DNA from: Cheilinus undulatus
Lineage: Eukaryota; Chordata; Actinopteri; Labriformes; Labridae
DNA: 64,000 nucleotides
Direction of reading: 5' to 3'
Assembly: GCF_018320785.1 (NCBI RefSeq)
Contig: NC_054869.1
Coordinates: forward strand, 31,040,289 to 31,104,288
Of this stretch, positions 26,201 to 38,500 are shown in pieces (positions within the stretch are counted from its first letter, which is position 1; each line of letters begins with the position of its first letter). The notes beneath the pieces were generated by a model. That model was not told where the DNA came from. It ran no database searches and saw nothing but the letters and a program-made list of their open reading frames with translations. The position numbers and the translations under genes are program-made.

Positions 26201-29200
26201 AAAAATTTCCATGGGTAAGTGCATGGGAGCTGACGTGTTTTCACAATTCAAAGTTGTGTGCACACATCGTGGGTCAATGCATATGGAATAATTACTTGAC
26301 TCACTCCATTATGTCTAAATGTTGTAGAAATATCAACAACTGAAACAACAGAAGCAGAATCTACTTCTTGAAAAAGTGCACACAGGAATGGAGAGTTGAA
26401 ATCTTGTACCATGACGCTGCATTTCTGATTTGCCTCTTGTTGCAGAACCGCTGGAAAGTGCGGTAGCCAGCTTTAAGGAAGCAGCGTCTCATTTGGATAA
26501 GGTGATTTTCGACTCAGACTTGGCAAATGAAACGTAAGAGCACATATCAACACATTGTGATCTCATTTGCCATTTAAAGAGGTATGAATGCCATGAATAT
26601 TTAATCTCTTTCTCTATTCCATAGACCACTGAAAGTGAGAAGGATCAATGATCAGCTCATGCTGCTGGACCGGGCTTTCTTGAATCCTCTTGCTTTTCCA
26701 GATAAATATGCATTCAGGTAAGAAGAGGTTCTTTCCAATTGTAAAAAAAAAAAAAAAAAAAAGTCATGTTAGGTATTACTGTGGGCAGCAATATGAAAGG
26801 ATAGTTAAGGTTTCTGTTAAGGCTGTTATAGGCTGAACTGTTACAGGCAATCATGTCCATTTATGAGTTGTATCCAAATAATGCAAAACTGATAGCATTC
26901 CAATAAGCCTCAACTGTTAAGGCTGCTTATCTCAAGGCTAACTCCCTGATCTTTGTTGGGTTAAACCTCATGAATATTTTAGGCTAGCTCTTCTTTTGTT
27001 GAGCATACTTGAAAACTGAAGAGATTAGGATAGCTGTTTTCCCCAAGTAAACACCAGCCTTGCAGTATATCTTAAACTGTAAAAGTACACCTTGATCAAA
27101 ATTCATTAATGAGACCCTTTTATGGCTTTGACTGCAAGAGTATTGCTGGTAAAAAAAAAACCATAATGCTGTGCTCCACCTTTTTAAGTGGTATAAATCA
27201 AGGGCAGCGGACAAATCATTATCATTGACAAGTCAATGAGTGGTGAAAAATAAAACTTGTCTGTAGCCTATTTGATAACCTATTAACTAGGATAAGACAA
27301 CAGCCATCTTCATGAATTCTTTTAGAAGGGGCTGAAAGCTAGCATCACCATTATGCTGTAAAAGGTTTAGTTTTTTGTGCTAAACTGTAGCATATGGTCT
27401 AGTTAGTAATTTCCATCCTTGCTCACATTATTTTAAAATAACTTGATGTTAGCTAAATAGTAGCTAAAGCAATGAATGCTAATGGTTCCATTTTGTTGTA
27501 GTACCATAAAAAAGGCTATGTGTTTTTTTTTTAACAACAAATGTAAAGTTATCCATGGATTAAGTGCTTTCTTACATTTTGAATACAGAGAATTAATGTT
27601 AGCTTGGCAGTACCTGAATGCTAATTTGTTCTCTAAGGCAGCTGATGAACTGCAAAGTACCCTCTTTAACATGTGTTACAGTATCTTTAGTTGGTATGTA
27701 GTTTTATTGATGACGATTAAAAATCCCAAAGCCCACCTAGGCTTACCTCAAGGAACATCAGGGGCACAGTATTTGGGAACAAATGCTCCGCTCTTGTTGT
27801 CAAGGTGTAGTTGCATATTATGCTACATGCGTTAGCTTGGAATTTCCATCCTGCTAACATTATTTTAGATTACTTAATGTTAGCTAATTAGTAGCTAAAG
27901 AAGTAGCTGAATGCAAAGTTGTTGTCTAAGGCATTAGCTCTTAAAATGGGGTATAAAACCCCCTTGGGGGTTGTGAGACACTGAGGGGGGTTACCAGGTG
28001 CTTTCCAAAAAATACAAACATTCTTTAAATTATTTCAAATTGTATATTTTACCCCTTTTTAGAGAAAATTATATGCATAAAATAATTAGCTTAATGTAAA
28101 ATATCAAAACATGGTCATTTGGTGAGATTTATGCTGAAATAAAAGTAATGCTTGATAGACGAAACATAAATCAGCACACGCCTATACTTAAATGTACATG
28201 GCTGTATTCAACTTTGCTTTAACCATCTACAGGTACAGTGGGGGTCCCTGGTATCTGCCACTTCTATTTTGGGGGTTGCAGGTTGAGAACCCCTGGTCTA
28301 AGGCAACAGTGAGCTATTGAATCAGTTGTTTTTTTAATATGAATAAAGAGTTCATTTAAATTTTCCTAGTTTTTCAGAGACTAATTAGAAAGTCATCATC
28401 ATGATTTGACAGATTCTCAACATAAGCTCTATAGTCTTACACAGTACTCTAAAAACAATTGTTCTCAAGGCACACCTAAGATGAACCCAAAGTCCCAAGG
28501 GACACTACTATGTAGTCATATCCATGCAAAATAGCCTCTTTTCCATGTGTAACAGTATTTTTAGTTGATACGTAGTTTTACTGGACACACCTGGACTTGC
28601 CTCAAGCTTTCTGTTCACTTTGCAAAGATCTAGTTTCAAAAATATTTTGACAGATATAGGATGCTCCTAACCTGACATGCCAGATGGATGTGTTTCACAC
28701 ATCCATCTTGAAAACCTTTGATAAACAGCGTTTGGAAAAGGGCAGAGCCTTTGAAAAAAAACTCAGAGGGTGATTGGATGAAAGTTCTAGCTGTCACATC
28801 TTTACGGGCCAATCAGAGCAACAAAACATGCGGCATCGTTGCTGCTACTGGGGTGTGCTTGCGCAGCTACCGAGGAATAAACTTCACATAGAACTGCATA
28901 ACGCGAACCATGGCAATTGTGGCAACTGACATGTCAGTACACGACTTTTGTATTCTTTGAAAACAACTCACTGCTGTTCTTTCTTCTTCTTTTAACGAAG
29001 AAAGGTCTTCAAGTTCTGATAAAACTGGCGCTATAGCAGCATCTATGCTAATGTCTTCCGCCATAATGGCACCGGCCTCTTGTTGCTGCTTGCTTCCGTC
29101 ACGACTCCACCACACCCGAAAGTACTGCTGTTGCTGATTAGTCCTTTTACTTTTTAACCAGGCCCTGGATTTGCCAGTGAGAAACAAGGAAACAGGCATA

Positions 29201-30054
29201 TCTATCTGCTTTGCAAGGTTAGGATGTTCCTAGATTAATTTCTAATTTCAAACATACTGCTGCATGGTAATGCAGAAGTAAACGCTGTTGTTTCACAGCA
29301 AAAAAAGTTCCTGTTCAAATCCCAATTTGTGCAGAGTTTTCATGATCTCCCATGCATGGGTGAATTCTCTCCAGGTACTTCAGCTTCCTCCTTAGACATG
29401 CTCATTCCATTAATTTGTGATTCTGTAGGTGTGAATGTCAGCTCTATTTGACAGGTGACCAATCCAGGGTGCACCCTCTTGCCCAATGACAGCTGGAATT
29501 GGCTCCAGCTCCCTTGACTCCAACCGTACAAGTGCTGGAAATGTCAAACACGGCATGTTTTGCTTTGAGCAAGAATGAGTCAGATGAAAGATTATGACTC
29601 AGCACACTGACCAACTCTTAGCATGCTAACAGATAGATTTTAAAGGATAACTATGTTTGGAGCTATGCTTACATTAGTATGCTGACTTCTTAATTGTTGG
29701 TATAAAATGCTGCTTGTATAAGTACCTACTTCAGGAATAATTTAAGTACAGAGCTGCCAGTACCGTTTTTCATAGATGATAATTGATGAAGGATTGATGT
29801 GTCATGGTTGCTTGTGAAGTCTACCTATGATTGATCCCTTTCTCTCTCTCTCTTCATTGTCCTGTTTGGTAAACAGGCATGTAATCTGGGCTTCAAGCAG
29901 TGCTGGACAGCCAACTTTCCCTGGTTTGGCTGATGCCTTCACCAAAGCTGAGTCATCAGGACAATCCAGTGACTGGGGCAAAGTGCACTACCACCTGTCA
30001 GTTCTGAGCCAGGCTATTGAGGGCGCCGCAAACACACTGGTGGATGTAATATAG
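17254..30054 (+). CDS. naaladl1: NAALADL1-like M28 metallopeptidase (glutamate carboxypeptidase II family), complete
   Basis: Type II membrane zinc exopeptidase, called ileal dipeptidyl peptidase in mammals (family knowledge). It has 19 exons with consistent phase: 17254-17453, 17842-18014, 18295-18416, 20618-20737, 21185-21377, 21494-21587, 21670-21774, 23257-23342, 23432-23551, 23630-23715, 23973-24036, 24280-24347, 24460-24548, 25149-25242, 25777-25858, 26041-26214, 26446-26533, 26625-26717, 29877-30054. The total is 742 residues; human NAALADL1 has 740. The N-terminus has one membrane anchor ([18 protein letters not shown]); a PA domain, the M28 domain and a TFR-like dimerisation domain follow. 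Zinc and catalytic residues are all present: H373 (NHRDSW), D383 (IDPSSG), E421/E422 (GAEEFG), D450 (NVDI), H550 (YHTAYDT). Wording such as [15 protein letters not shown] and [17 protein letters not shown] fits NAALADL1 better than FOLH1 or NAALAD2. The exon at 23630 uses an acceptor TGTGGAAG|GAAAATGG rather than the nearer-looking CAG 18 bases upstream, judged from protein alignment. An in-frame run of 42 codons precedes this ATG, but it shows no similarity to the family. Confidence 0.93.
19640..20300. repeat. Degenerate pentanucleotide array (GATAC/GATAT/CAATA words)
   Basis: About 650 bases made almost wholly of 5-base steps such as GATAC, GATAT, GACAC, CAATA and CAACA, drifting in composition along the array, in naaladl1 intron 3. 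Because the unit is 5 bases and lacks stops on the minus strand in several frames, it creates long false open frames there (repeats of SYRIVSYH-type residues). These are not genes. Confidence 0.92.
22395..22745. mobile_element. hAT/Charlie-like MITE copy A
   Basis: The left end has 'CTAGGGGTTGCAAACTTTA' and the right part has 'GGTGACCCCC' and 'TGTAACCCCCTGGG'. The same family, inverted, is at about 27940-28310: its 'TTGGGGGTTGTGAGACACTG' and 'GGTTACCAGGTGCTTTCC' match the reverse complement of 22680-22730. It lies in the naaladl1 intron 21775-23256. Confidence 0.65.
27408..28584. repeat. Interleaved local direct repeats in the last naaladl1 intron
   Basis: Unit A ('AATTTCCATCC...TTAGCTAAATAGTAGCTAAAG') occurs at 27408-27471 and again at 27841-27900. 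Unit B ('CATGTGTTACAGTATCTTTAG...') occurs at 27670-27710 and again at 28543-28584. Spacings are about 430 and 870 bases, so this is not one simple tandem duplication. The intron is 3.16 kb, the longest in the gene. Confidence 0.7.
27940..28310. mobile_element. hAT/Charlie-like MITE copy B
   Basis: It starts near 'GGGGTATAAAACCCCCTTGG' and closes with 'GGTTGAGAACCCCTGG', a typical Charlie-like end. It is related to the copy at 22395-22745 in the opposite direction. It lies in the last naaladl1 intron. No coding capacity. Confidence 0.65.
29270..29545 (+). repeat. Decayed copy of the dispersed repeat seen at 449-780
   Basis: It keeps the order of landmarks of the 449-780 copy: 'GTTTCACAGCAAAAAAAGTTCC', 'TTCTCTCCAGGTACTTCAGC', 'GACATGCTCATT', 'GTAGGTGTGAATGT', 'CAGGGTGCACCCTCTTGCCC', 'GACAGCTGGAATTGGCTCC'. 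It is more diverged and lies 330 bases before the last naaladl1 exon. Confidence 0.7.
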
Positions 30055-30268
30055 AGAAATAGAGGGAGGAAGAAACTCTTTTATCTCAGGGATTTTTTTT
30101 TTTTAAACACAGGGAATTGAAGCCAATTAGAGATAAGGCTGTGTGCAATGGTGGGACTTTTTATTGGATGATTTAAAGTGATCACTGGTTAAGCATCTCC
30201 AGGAACATATGAATGTCTTCTGTCTTTGTCACGTGTATGAAATACTTTAAATAGGATGAATATTCCTT

Positions 30269-30298
30269 ATTAAAGTGCTCTATTAAAGTTTAATTAAA
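30269..30298 (+). terminator. naaladl1: Probable naaladl1 polyadenylation signals (ATTAAA x3)
   Basis: Three ATTAAA words at 30269, 30282 and 30293 lie 215-240 bases after the stop codon and are followed by a GT-rich stretch (TGTTTTGTGCC). No canonical AATAAA occurs nearer. A short 3' UTR of about 260 bases is inferred. Confidence 0.45.
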
Positions 30299-30299
30299 A

Positions 30300-31020
30300 C
30301 CATGTTTTGTGCCACAATGATTTCTGCAGATTTCCAATTGAAGAAATCCATCTGCACTAAATAAACTACAATCAGCAAAATGAGAACAAATACACAAAAC
30401 TCCAACGCAGACTACTTAGCAGATAACATACATATAAAGATTACCCAGGTAAAGCCCATGAAATATTTTTTTTTAGATTTTATTTTGTATTGTGCTCATA
30501 AAGCAAACACTTAAAACATTCACAGGTTATTGATTGTTTGTAAAACCATAGTTTTGAGTTTAAACCTCAGGAAAGTAGCCTGTACTTCAATTCTGAAAAA
30601 GCATGCCTGAACAGTTTTTAATTTTGTAGATGCGTCCCCATTTGTCTTATTGAAAGAGCCAAGAATTAACATTTCTTAAAAAATTATGATAAACAAATAC
30701 AAACACAAGATATTTCCCCAAAGCAATAATGAGTCACAATAAATTTTGGATCATGGCTTGCTGATATTTTTTGATGGTAACATAATTTTGATGTGCCTAA
30801 ATCAGCTTCCCTGAGATGAGCGCCATGCCAATGGACCATCTGTCAATGAGAAGATAAACAGACAGGCACTGTAAAACTTTTAAGCATGCAATATAGATCT
30901 CAAAGTTTACAGTCCAGAAGTCTTGGGTCAAGGCCATCTTCTCATGTAAATGGACACACAGAAGGATTTTATCTACAGTACGTTCAAGTGCAAAGACAAC
31001 TCAAGTCTAAACATTAGCAA
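30300..31020. other. Intergenic, nothing recognised
   Basis: AT-rich sequence between the naaladl1 3' end and a Tc1-like element. I see no exon, RNA gene or repeat I can name. Confidence 0.6.
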
Positions 31021-31021
31021 A

Positions 31022-31785
31022 CAGTGCCTATAAAAAACACACACCTCCTTGGATGTTTTTGCCCTTTTTTATTTTATAAATCAAAAATGGTCTATATAAT
31101 TTGGCTTTTTTGACCAAAAAGTGACAAAAAGCTCTGTCAAAGGGAAACAAGATTTCTACAAAGTAATGTCAATTAAATACAAATATGCAATATATCACTG
31201 CTTAAACATTCACCCCCTTTAGGTCAGTATTCAATAGATGTACCTTTGGCTGCAATCAGAGCACTGAGTCTGTGTGGATAGGTCTCAATCAGGCTTGCAG
31301 ATCTGGACACTGCAATTTTATTCAGTTCGTCTTTGCATAACTGAACAAGGGATGTTTAGTGCCTTGGAAATGTCCTTGTATCCATCCCCTGACTTATAAT
31401 TCTGAAAAACCTAACCGAGTTTCTTGGATCTTTCTTTTGTCTTCATGGTGCAATGGTAGCAAGGATTACTGATTAACCAGTGGCTGGACCTTCCAGACAC
31501 AGGTGTCCTTATACTAAAACCACTGGAGACACATACACTGCACTCAGGGGATCCCCATTTCACCAATTAGCATTACCTTTGTTGATTTAGGTTGGTCACT
31601 TTGGGGGGGGGGGTATTTATGCTACCACTTGTTTTTACGATACATTACTTTGACATTACTTTGCACATTAAAGACTTATAATTTGTTTTTTTTGCCAAAA
31701 AGCCAAATTACACTGACCATTATTGATTTAAATATTCAGTAAAGAGTAAAACATTCAAGGAGGTTAATACTTTTTATAGGCACTG
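31022..31785 (-). mobile_element. Tc1-like non-autonomous element, copy 2 (764 bp, internally deleted)
   Basis: The ends CAGTGCCTATAAAAAACACAC and AATACTTTTTATAGGCACTG are the same family as copy 1 (3714-4722). The inner, minus-oriented sequence joins the transposase C-terminal flank (TTTGGCTGCAATCAGAGCACTG) directly to an N-terminal helix-turn-helix piece (minus strand near 31335-31395 reads GYKDISKALNIP across a decayed frame). The catalytic core is deleted. It has long (over 100 bp) inverted repeats and lies between naaladl1 and atosb. Confidence 0.85.
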
Positions 31786-32339
31786 TATATAAGCTCTCCC
31801 CAAAAACATTACATGACTACCAGAGTGAAAAGACACCAGATCATTCCTAACCAGGGTGGAGATGTAAAAATGTGAATGATATCATGTCTCTAGGTTCATT
31901 ACATAAACAAGAAAAAACATCCTTATGGTCTAAGGGCCTAAAATGCACTCTCTTGCAGCCTGCTGCCTTGGTTGGCCTTGTTTGGGAGTCGCAGTGCTTG
32001 CTGCTGCCACCAGGGGTCACAAATGCCTTTAAACAATCAATCAGCTTACTTAGAGTTTTGCATAAAGATTGTCTCTGTCACTGAAGTGGCAACAGTTAGT
32101 GACAGGAATTCCAGCACTTTTTGGTCATCTAGATCATCAAGCTCTTCCAGCTCCCAAATAGAGACCATTTGAGATAATTTGAGATTTACTTAAGTTATGT
32201 TAAATGTAGCAATATTTTGACCTGTAGATTATATATGTGCATGCATGCTTATTTGTGCCTATCCTAATCATTCTTTAAAATTTAGAGAGAAACAAAAAAA
32301 CAAAGTTAAGGGCAACCTTCTTGCTATCCCCTTTGACAC

Positions 32340-32600
32340 CCCTTGCATAAAACATGTTAAAACATCAGGCGTGAATCTTCAGTACATGGCGTGTCTGTGG
32401 CAGAGTGGTGTGAGGAAAAGATAATCCTTTCATTCTTCCTCTTAGATAACAAGATACATAGAAAAAAAGGGAAACTGGTTCTTAAGTAGGAGCTGGCACC
32501 TGTTGTTAACATAAAAGAGCTGGGCTCTTTGAACCTGCTCTTTTGCAAACAGCACATCACTAATAATGGTGGATACAAACCCAAGATATTCTGCCCTCCA
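32340..32600. repeat. Dispersed repeat, related to 61780-61890
   Basis: 'TAGGAGCTGGCACCTGTTG', 'ACATAAAAGAGCTGGGCTC' and 'TTTTGCAAACAGCACATCAC' match 'TGGAGCTGGCTCCTGTCATT', 'GATAAAAGAGCTGGCTTTT' and 'TTCGCAAATGGCACATCAC' at 61791-61867 in the same order. Presumably a non-autonomous transposon; family not recognised. Confidence 0.6.
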
Positions 32601-32609
32601 GACCGAATA

Positions 32610-34290
32610 TCATTTTCTCAAATTCAGCTGCAGATCATGCTGAATAATACCATTCAGCCTTTATATTGAAGTGCAAGATGAAATACGTGAAAAGAGTTGG
32701 TAAAGAAAGAAGCAGCATGAAAAACTGTTACAGCTCTATTTCCTGTTCAGGCTGTGGTGTCGATACAGGTCTCTCAGGGTTTGCCTTTTTTCCTCCTGGT
32801 TAAAGTTTATTGAGTTAGTCACACCCATATGAGCCACTGCAGAAGCCCAGTGCGGTGTGTAAATGAATAACAGTCTGTCTATGTGGGTTGGTGGATGAGA
32901 GAGGTGGATGAGTTCATTTATTTTTAATCTTTATGCTCCTTAAAAAGATGGGCTCCTGGATATTCTTAAATTGCAAACACTGAGAGATGGAGTTTGGCAG
33001 TTCTGAAGGGTTTAAAAGATGCCTTCAAGGCAACAAGAGACGCCTCTGAGCTTTAGAGGCAAGCTGCAGATCTATCAGTCAAGGCAAAATAAATGTTTAT
33101 ATGATAAACAAAAAAGGAGGAGGAGGCTTGAATGCAAAGCAAAACACCTTTTATGTTAAACTGCAATTTTGTATTCAGGCAGTAATCCTTCTGACATTCT
33201 GAACACCATGCTGCAGGACTGACTGTCTGATTTGTGCGTGAGGAATACACTGAGCTCTTCCTCAGTATTTTTAGCAGTGAAATATTTACAGAAGATGGAC
33301 TATTTTTTTCAGCAGTGCTCTACTTGACATTCACACAGTTTGACATCAATATTTGCAAAACTGCCCAGAACAACCAAAGTCTGTCTGTTCTAGCTCACTG
33401 AGCAGTTTTAGCACTGAAGTAGAAGCCTTTTAAACTTTAAATGCCTCTCCCATGCTGATTTTTACAGCTTCAGGAATGGAAATCAAACCAAATCTTTGCT
33501 TCTTTTGAAACTTTAAGTTATCTCTTTTTTTTACATGGTTAACAAGAGGAGCTGTCAGAATGCTACATCAGTTTCTGGTGATTAACTTTGTCCTCAATTT
33601 GTGCCCCTGATTCAAACATACTAACATTAATTAAAGAATACTTTCAAGGGCAATTAAACAAACTTTTTTTCATTAAGGATGCTTTTCATTGCACATCATC
33701 TCATTTGTTATTCAACGAGCTAGTTATTTTTTCTAAATAGGCAATTCTTCTAAAAAACTAGACAGGATCATCTTTGGAGGGGCACAATAACACTTTTAAC
33801 GCTCAAGGTAAGGAATTTGGCTGTGTTTTTATTCTAGAGGCTGAGGAGATGTTTCAAGGCCAAAAAATAATCCTGATGATGTCATGGTGATGTCACACAA
33901 AGTTACTTTACAACAGAGATCTTGTATTGTGTATGAGGTCCTAAACCTACATATTTGCCAGTCTGAGAGGTTCCTAGCAACAGTCCAAACCAAAAAACAT
34001 CTCAGCCACAGTTACTAGACACATGCATAGGGGTCTTAATGAAAAAAAAAGCAATGTTGCATTATGGGAAGTGTAGTATTAGTGTTTTTTGGACTGGTGC
34101 TAGGAACCGAGGAATAACATATTTGCATCTCTGCTGCTTTAATGTTTGACAAAAAAAGTGCTGGATTAAGTGAAAATGAAAGGATCAATGCAATAACCTG
34201 AATATACAAATTTAAATATGACCTTTAAAAAATAAGACTAATTTTTTATACTTGCTTATGCAAGAAAGAAAATAAGTGAGACAAAGACAG
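32610..34290. other. Intergenic, nothing recognised
   Basis: The stretch from the repeat at 32.6 kb to the inferred atosb 3' end. Open frames here are short and lack splice support or family similarity. Confidence 0.55.
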
Positions 34291-34312
34291 GTGCTACTCG
34301 CCAGTCGCGGAG

Positions 34313-34318
34313 TTTATT
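34313..34318 (-). terminator. atosb: Probable atosb polyadenylation signal (AATAAA)
   Basis: The minus strand reads AATAATAAACTCC here, about 1.2 kb past the atosb stop codon at 35542. The interval has no other gene and contains a (CCCT)n run at about 34365-34392. A 3' UTR of about 1.25 kb is inferred; nearer AATAAA words, for example near 35318, could give a shorter form. Confidence 0.45.
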
Positions 34319-35541
34319 ATTTTAAATATACATAGACTTTTTTTCCCCCATATTAAATACCCCTCCACCCTTCCCTCCCTCCCTCCCTCCCATTCTTTCC
34401 CTCACTCTCAGTTTTTCACTTTCTCCTTTCCCTGCTCCAGTGAGAAAGCTCGTCTGGCTGAAAAAACACACTCTACTTTGTGCAGCATATTGCTTTTTAA
34501 GACATTTGCGAAAAACATAAATTAAAATCTACTACAACTTGTTGTCTTTTTTTCATTTTCTGCATCAACATCAGTCTGTTCTGAAGAGAATCTAAAAAAG
34601 AAAGTTTTAAAAAAGAAATCAGCACAGTGTCCCTCAGTCTGGCTACATTTAATGAATCCCCTGTGTTCATGTCATTGTATGACCCTCCTGGTTTTAAGTG
34701 TTCACAGTGGTATGTACCAAGATTTGTGAAAAAGTGACTGGTTCAATCTTTTCTTCAACATGCTCTTCAACAGAGTTTAGTCAAATTATATGGGTAACTT
34801 TTTCTGTTTTGTTTCAAATTATAAGGACATCCAACAAGCTAGCTGGTTCAATTTCAGCCTTTACTCTCTCTAGTGTAGTGCCTTTTTATAGCCTCCACTT
34901 CACTTGTTAAAACTGTTTAAGTGTGTTTTATGTTAGGAGGGGGTCATTCTTTAATGCAATCCACAGTCAGCAGAGTACCTTTACTTTATGGCCTTTCGTC
35001 AATCAAAGCTGTGAAAATTATTGGTCCGATGAGGCGGTTAGAGCTGCAGGCAGAGTGAAGGACAGTGTGATACGGCACTAGAGGAAAATTCAGGTGTTTC
35101 AGTCACAAGGCATGCATGTTAACACTGAAGAGTCGCCACCACAAGTGTAAAATATGTGCTGTGTGTGAGTCTTCTCAGTCTGTTTGGTGTGTGTCAGTGT
35201 TTGTGCAATTCTATTTTAGATTTTGTCAAAGTCCTGCTTTTGACTGCATGCACGCTCCTGCATTATTTCTAACAATGGAAGATACAAGGAATGCCCTGTT
35301 TGGTTGAGTATTATCTTTTTTTATTATTTTAAGGGAACAAATGCACAAAAGCAGGACTTTTACTCTCACATAAACTATCATTTGTGCACGTGTGTCTCAT
35401 GTGCATGTGGTGTGTCTCATCAAGTCTCATCAAGTTTTGTGTCCATCATTCTTGCAGTCTGTCTGTTCCTTTCCTCCTTTTTTAGGAAGCACAGGAGGGG
35501 TTGTATTGACGTCAGAGAGGGTCAGTTGGGTCAAGCCGAGG

Positions 35542-38500
35542 TCACACGCGGGGGGAGTATTTAGGGTTTCTTGGCACCTCGGTGAAAGATTTCAGCTCAT
35601 AAGGGATCCCTGTGTCCACTTCGATGGATTTGCGGGAGAATAGCAGCCGTATATCATTGTGCAAGTAGATCTTCCCAGATTTGGAGCTCTGGAATCTGAG
35701 AGGAAAGGACAGAAAAAATGGTTCTAACATTACATTTTCAGAACGTTTAAACCTTAAAAATAAATAGTTCACAACTATTTAATAAAAACGTTGCAATTGC
35801 ATTACATACCTACAGGAGCACAAAACATATCATAGAGAATATACAGAACACTGTGTTTTTCCACTACAGTCCCTCTTTATCATAACATTCCTGCTTATAA
35901 AGTATAACTTCATTCAATCTTTTTCATGTTATTTTCTAAATTTAGGTCACATTTAAAGACATCACAGCATAGTTTAATAAAGTAGAGCTAACAGAACAGT
36001 AACTTCAAATGGCAAAGTAAACAAAAGAAAGTCTTACCTGAGATGTATCAGGTAGCAGAGAATCTTCTTCCTGTCTTGAACTCCACCCCCTGGTGACGCC
36101 TCGCCTCTCCCCTCCAACCCCTCCTCTACAGGCACCAGGAAGATTCGGTGGCGTAGGAAGGTCATGTGATTGACAGGCATGTCGCTGAAGTTGTATGTCA
36201 CCAGGAACATCTTCACCACAGTTTTGTTGGGATTAAATAAGGTCTGAAAGCAGATGTCAGATAATGTCAGCATATTAAGCATAATTAAAAATGAAGAGGC
36301 CATCTTTAATGGTGCTTTTCCATATATGGTAAAAGCCCAACATGTCTGCCCTCAACTTGTTTGTTGTTGGTTTTTTGCATTTTAGGGATCATATCTAGTA
36401 CCTGCTACCTTTTATTTATTTATTTATTGTGTGTGTGTGTGTGTGTGTGTGTGTGGGGGGGGGGTCACCTGTTGTGAGGTTCCAAGCAAGTATTGTATTG
36501 TATACAATAATCTCAATGTACTCCATTATTATTGCGCTCAGCCATGCTATGACAGTCCCATCTATGTTGAGGAGGTACTACTATTAAAGTTTATACTGTA
36601 AAGGAAAACTAAGCGCTTGGTACCAAATCCAAGAAGAGCCAAGCTGGTACCACATACAAAAAAATGCACCATGTCCCTGAAACTACCCAATAAAAACCTG
36701 TCTATAGTTTTATCCTTGCAATGACAACTACAAAACTACGTATGCTTCAATATAATATTTTCAGGATATCCCATGAAAGAATTTTCCTTTAATAAGCAAC
36801 GGGGTCTTTTCACTTTGTGGGAGTGAGATGAGGCTGTGATAAAAAAGACAAACTTACCACTTGTATGGTCCCTGCTTTGGGTATGCTGTATCCTTTCTTT
36901 CCTAGAGGCTCGAGAGATATCACCCCCTGTGAGGGAGAAAGACAGACATTTGCCATTTATTAAACTAGTGGCTATACTTTGATTTATTCTACTAAAAGTT
37001 AACTCAAACATCAGGATCAGAGACAGAAAAAGTAGTATGGCTGCAGTTGATCCAGAAACATCCTCTTATATTATGCATAAATTAAATCCAGAATAGCAGA
37101 GGACTGTCTTGCTGACTAATGCTGAAATACTGGTTTTAATCGCAACAGCAATGACACAAAGAATCTGTTTACATTTAATGGCAATTAAAGTTCAAAGAAC
37201 TGAAACAAATGAGGCTTGACATTCACCAATTTTTACACAACAACTCACAGAATGAAACATGAAGCCACAAAACTGACAACAGCTGGTATCCAAATGGTCC
37301 AAAACAGACAAGTCTTAAACAAAGCATGAAAGTTGTTCACACTTATTGCTTACTAAGGACTCTATAATATTCTTTTATATAGGACGTTTGTGAAGAATGT
37401 GATGTATTCTGGATTCAGTGCTGTTGTTGACAGTTGTGGAAAAAGGCCTCATGATATATGCACAAAAACCACACCACATATTTTATACATCTGGCTCTGA
37501 AGAGGGAAACCAACATCAGCTGGCACCAATCCTATATTTATTTTCAGTAACTGTACAGATCTCTTTGTTTTCCTTTGGATAAGCGTTGTTTTCATACTAA
37601 CAAACAAAAACCTCTCTTGTGCAATAAAACTGTCTGTTTTTTGTTTGTTTGATTGATAATGTTTTTCTTGACCAAGTTTTTCCCACAAGCACACATAAAA
37701 AGAAACTGACCAGGAAGGGTGAGGGTGCACTGTGCTCCGAGATGTCATAGTACGTAACCTGCACAGGCAGGGTGACGTGCTGTGGGCAATAGGAGCCACT
37801 GGCACCAATCTCTGCTGTGAAGCCTTCAATCCGGCCAGATGGGGAGAAGCGTCCCTTCAGTATGGACTCCTGGAAAATGCCAAACACAGAGATGAAGAGA
37901 AATTAACATAACTCTAACTCCTGATGCACTCTGAGTTTAGCATGGACCAACGCCCTGCAAGCCAACTGAGAATTCTTTAAAAAAAAAACAGATTTATTTA
38001 TATTTGTTCTGATTAAAACCAAAGTAGTGATGAGCACAGTTAAGGACACATCTCTTGCCCAGGACAGTCTAAGTAATTGTCACCAAGTTTTTGGGTTTGG
38101 TTCAGTGTAGTTTGGTACATTAAATCCTGGTGTTGCTTGCTTTTCCACAGCCAACCTTACCCTTACTTAATACATGGGGAGTAAGCCAGTATTGTGTCTA
38201 ACCCCATCCTAAGACAGATAAAAATGCTTGTTAACCCAGCAGTAAGGTGCCAAAAAAGCCTTACGTTGTAATGTTGTACTTGACAGCATCCTAATAAGAG
38301 GTGTTAAAATACAATGCCTAAAAAAGTATTCACTCCTTTGATGTTTTACCCTTTAACTGATCATATGAATTAATCATTGTCAATATAATTTTGCTTTTTC
38401 AACAAAAAAAACCCAAAACAAAAAAGTTAAGTTGAAAACAGATTTCTACGAAGTAACGTCATTTAAATAAAAACATGTCATGTAAAAAAAAAATTGACTG

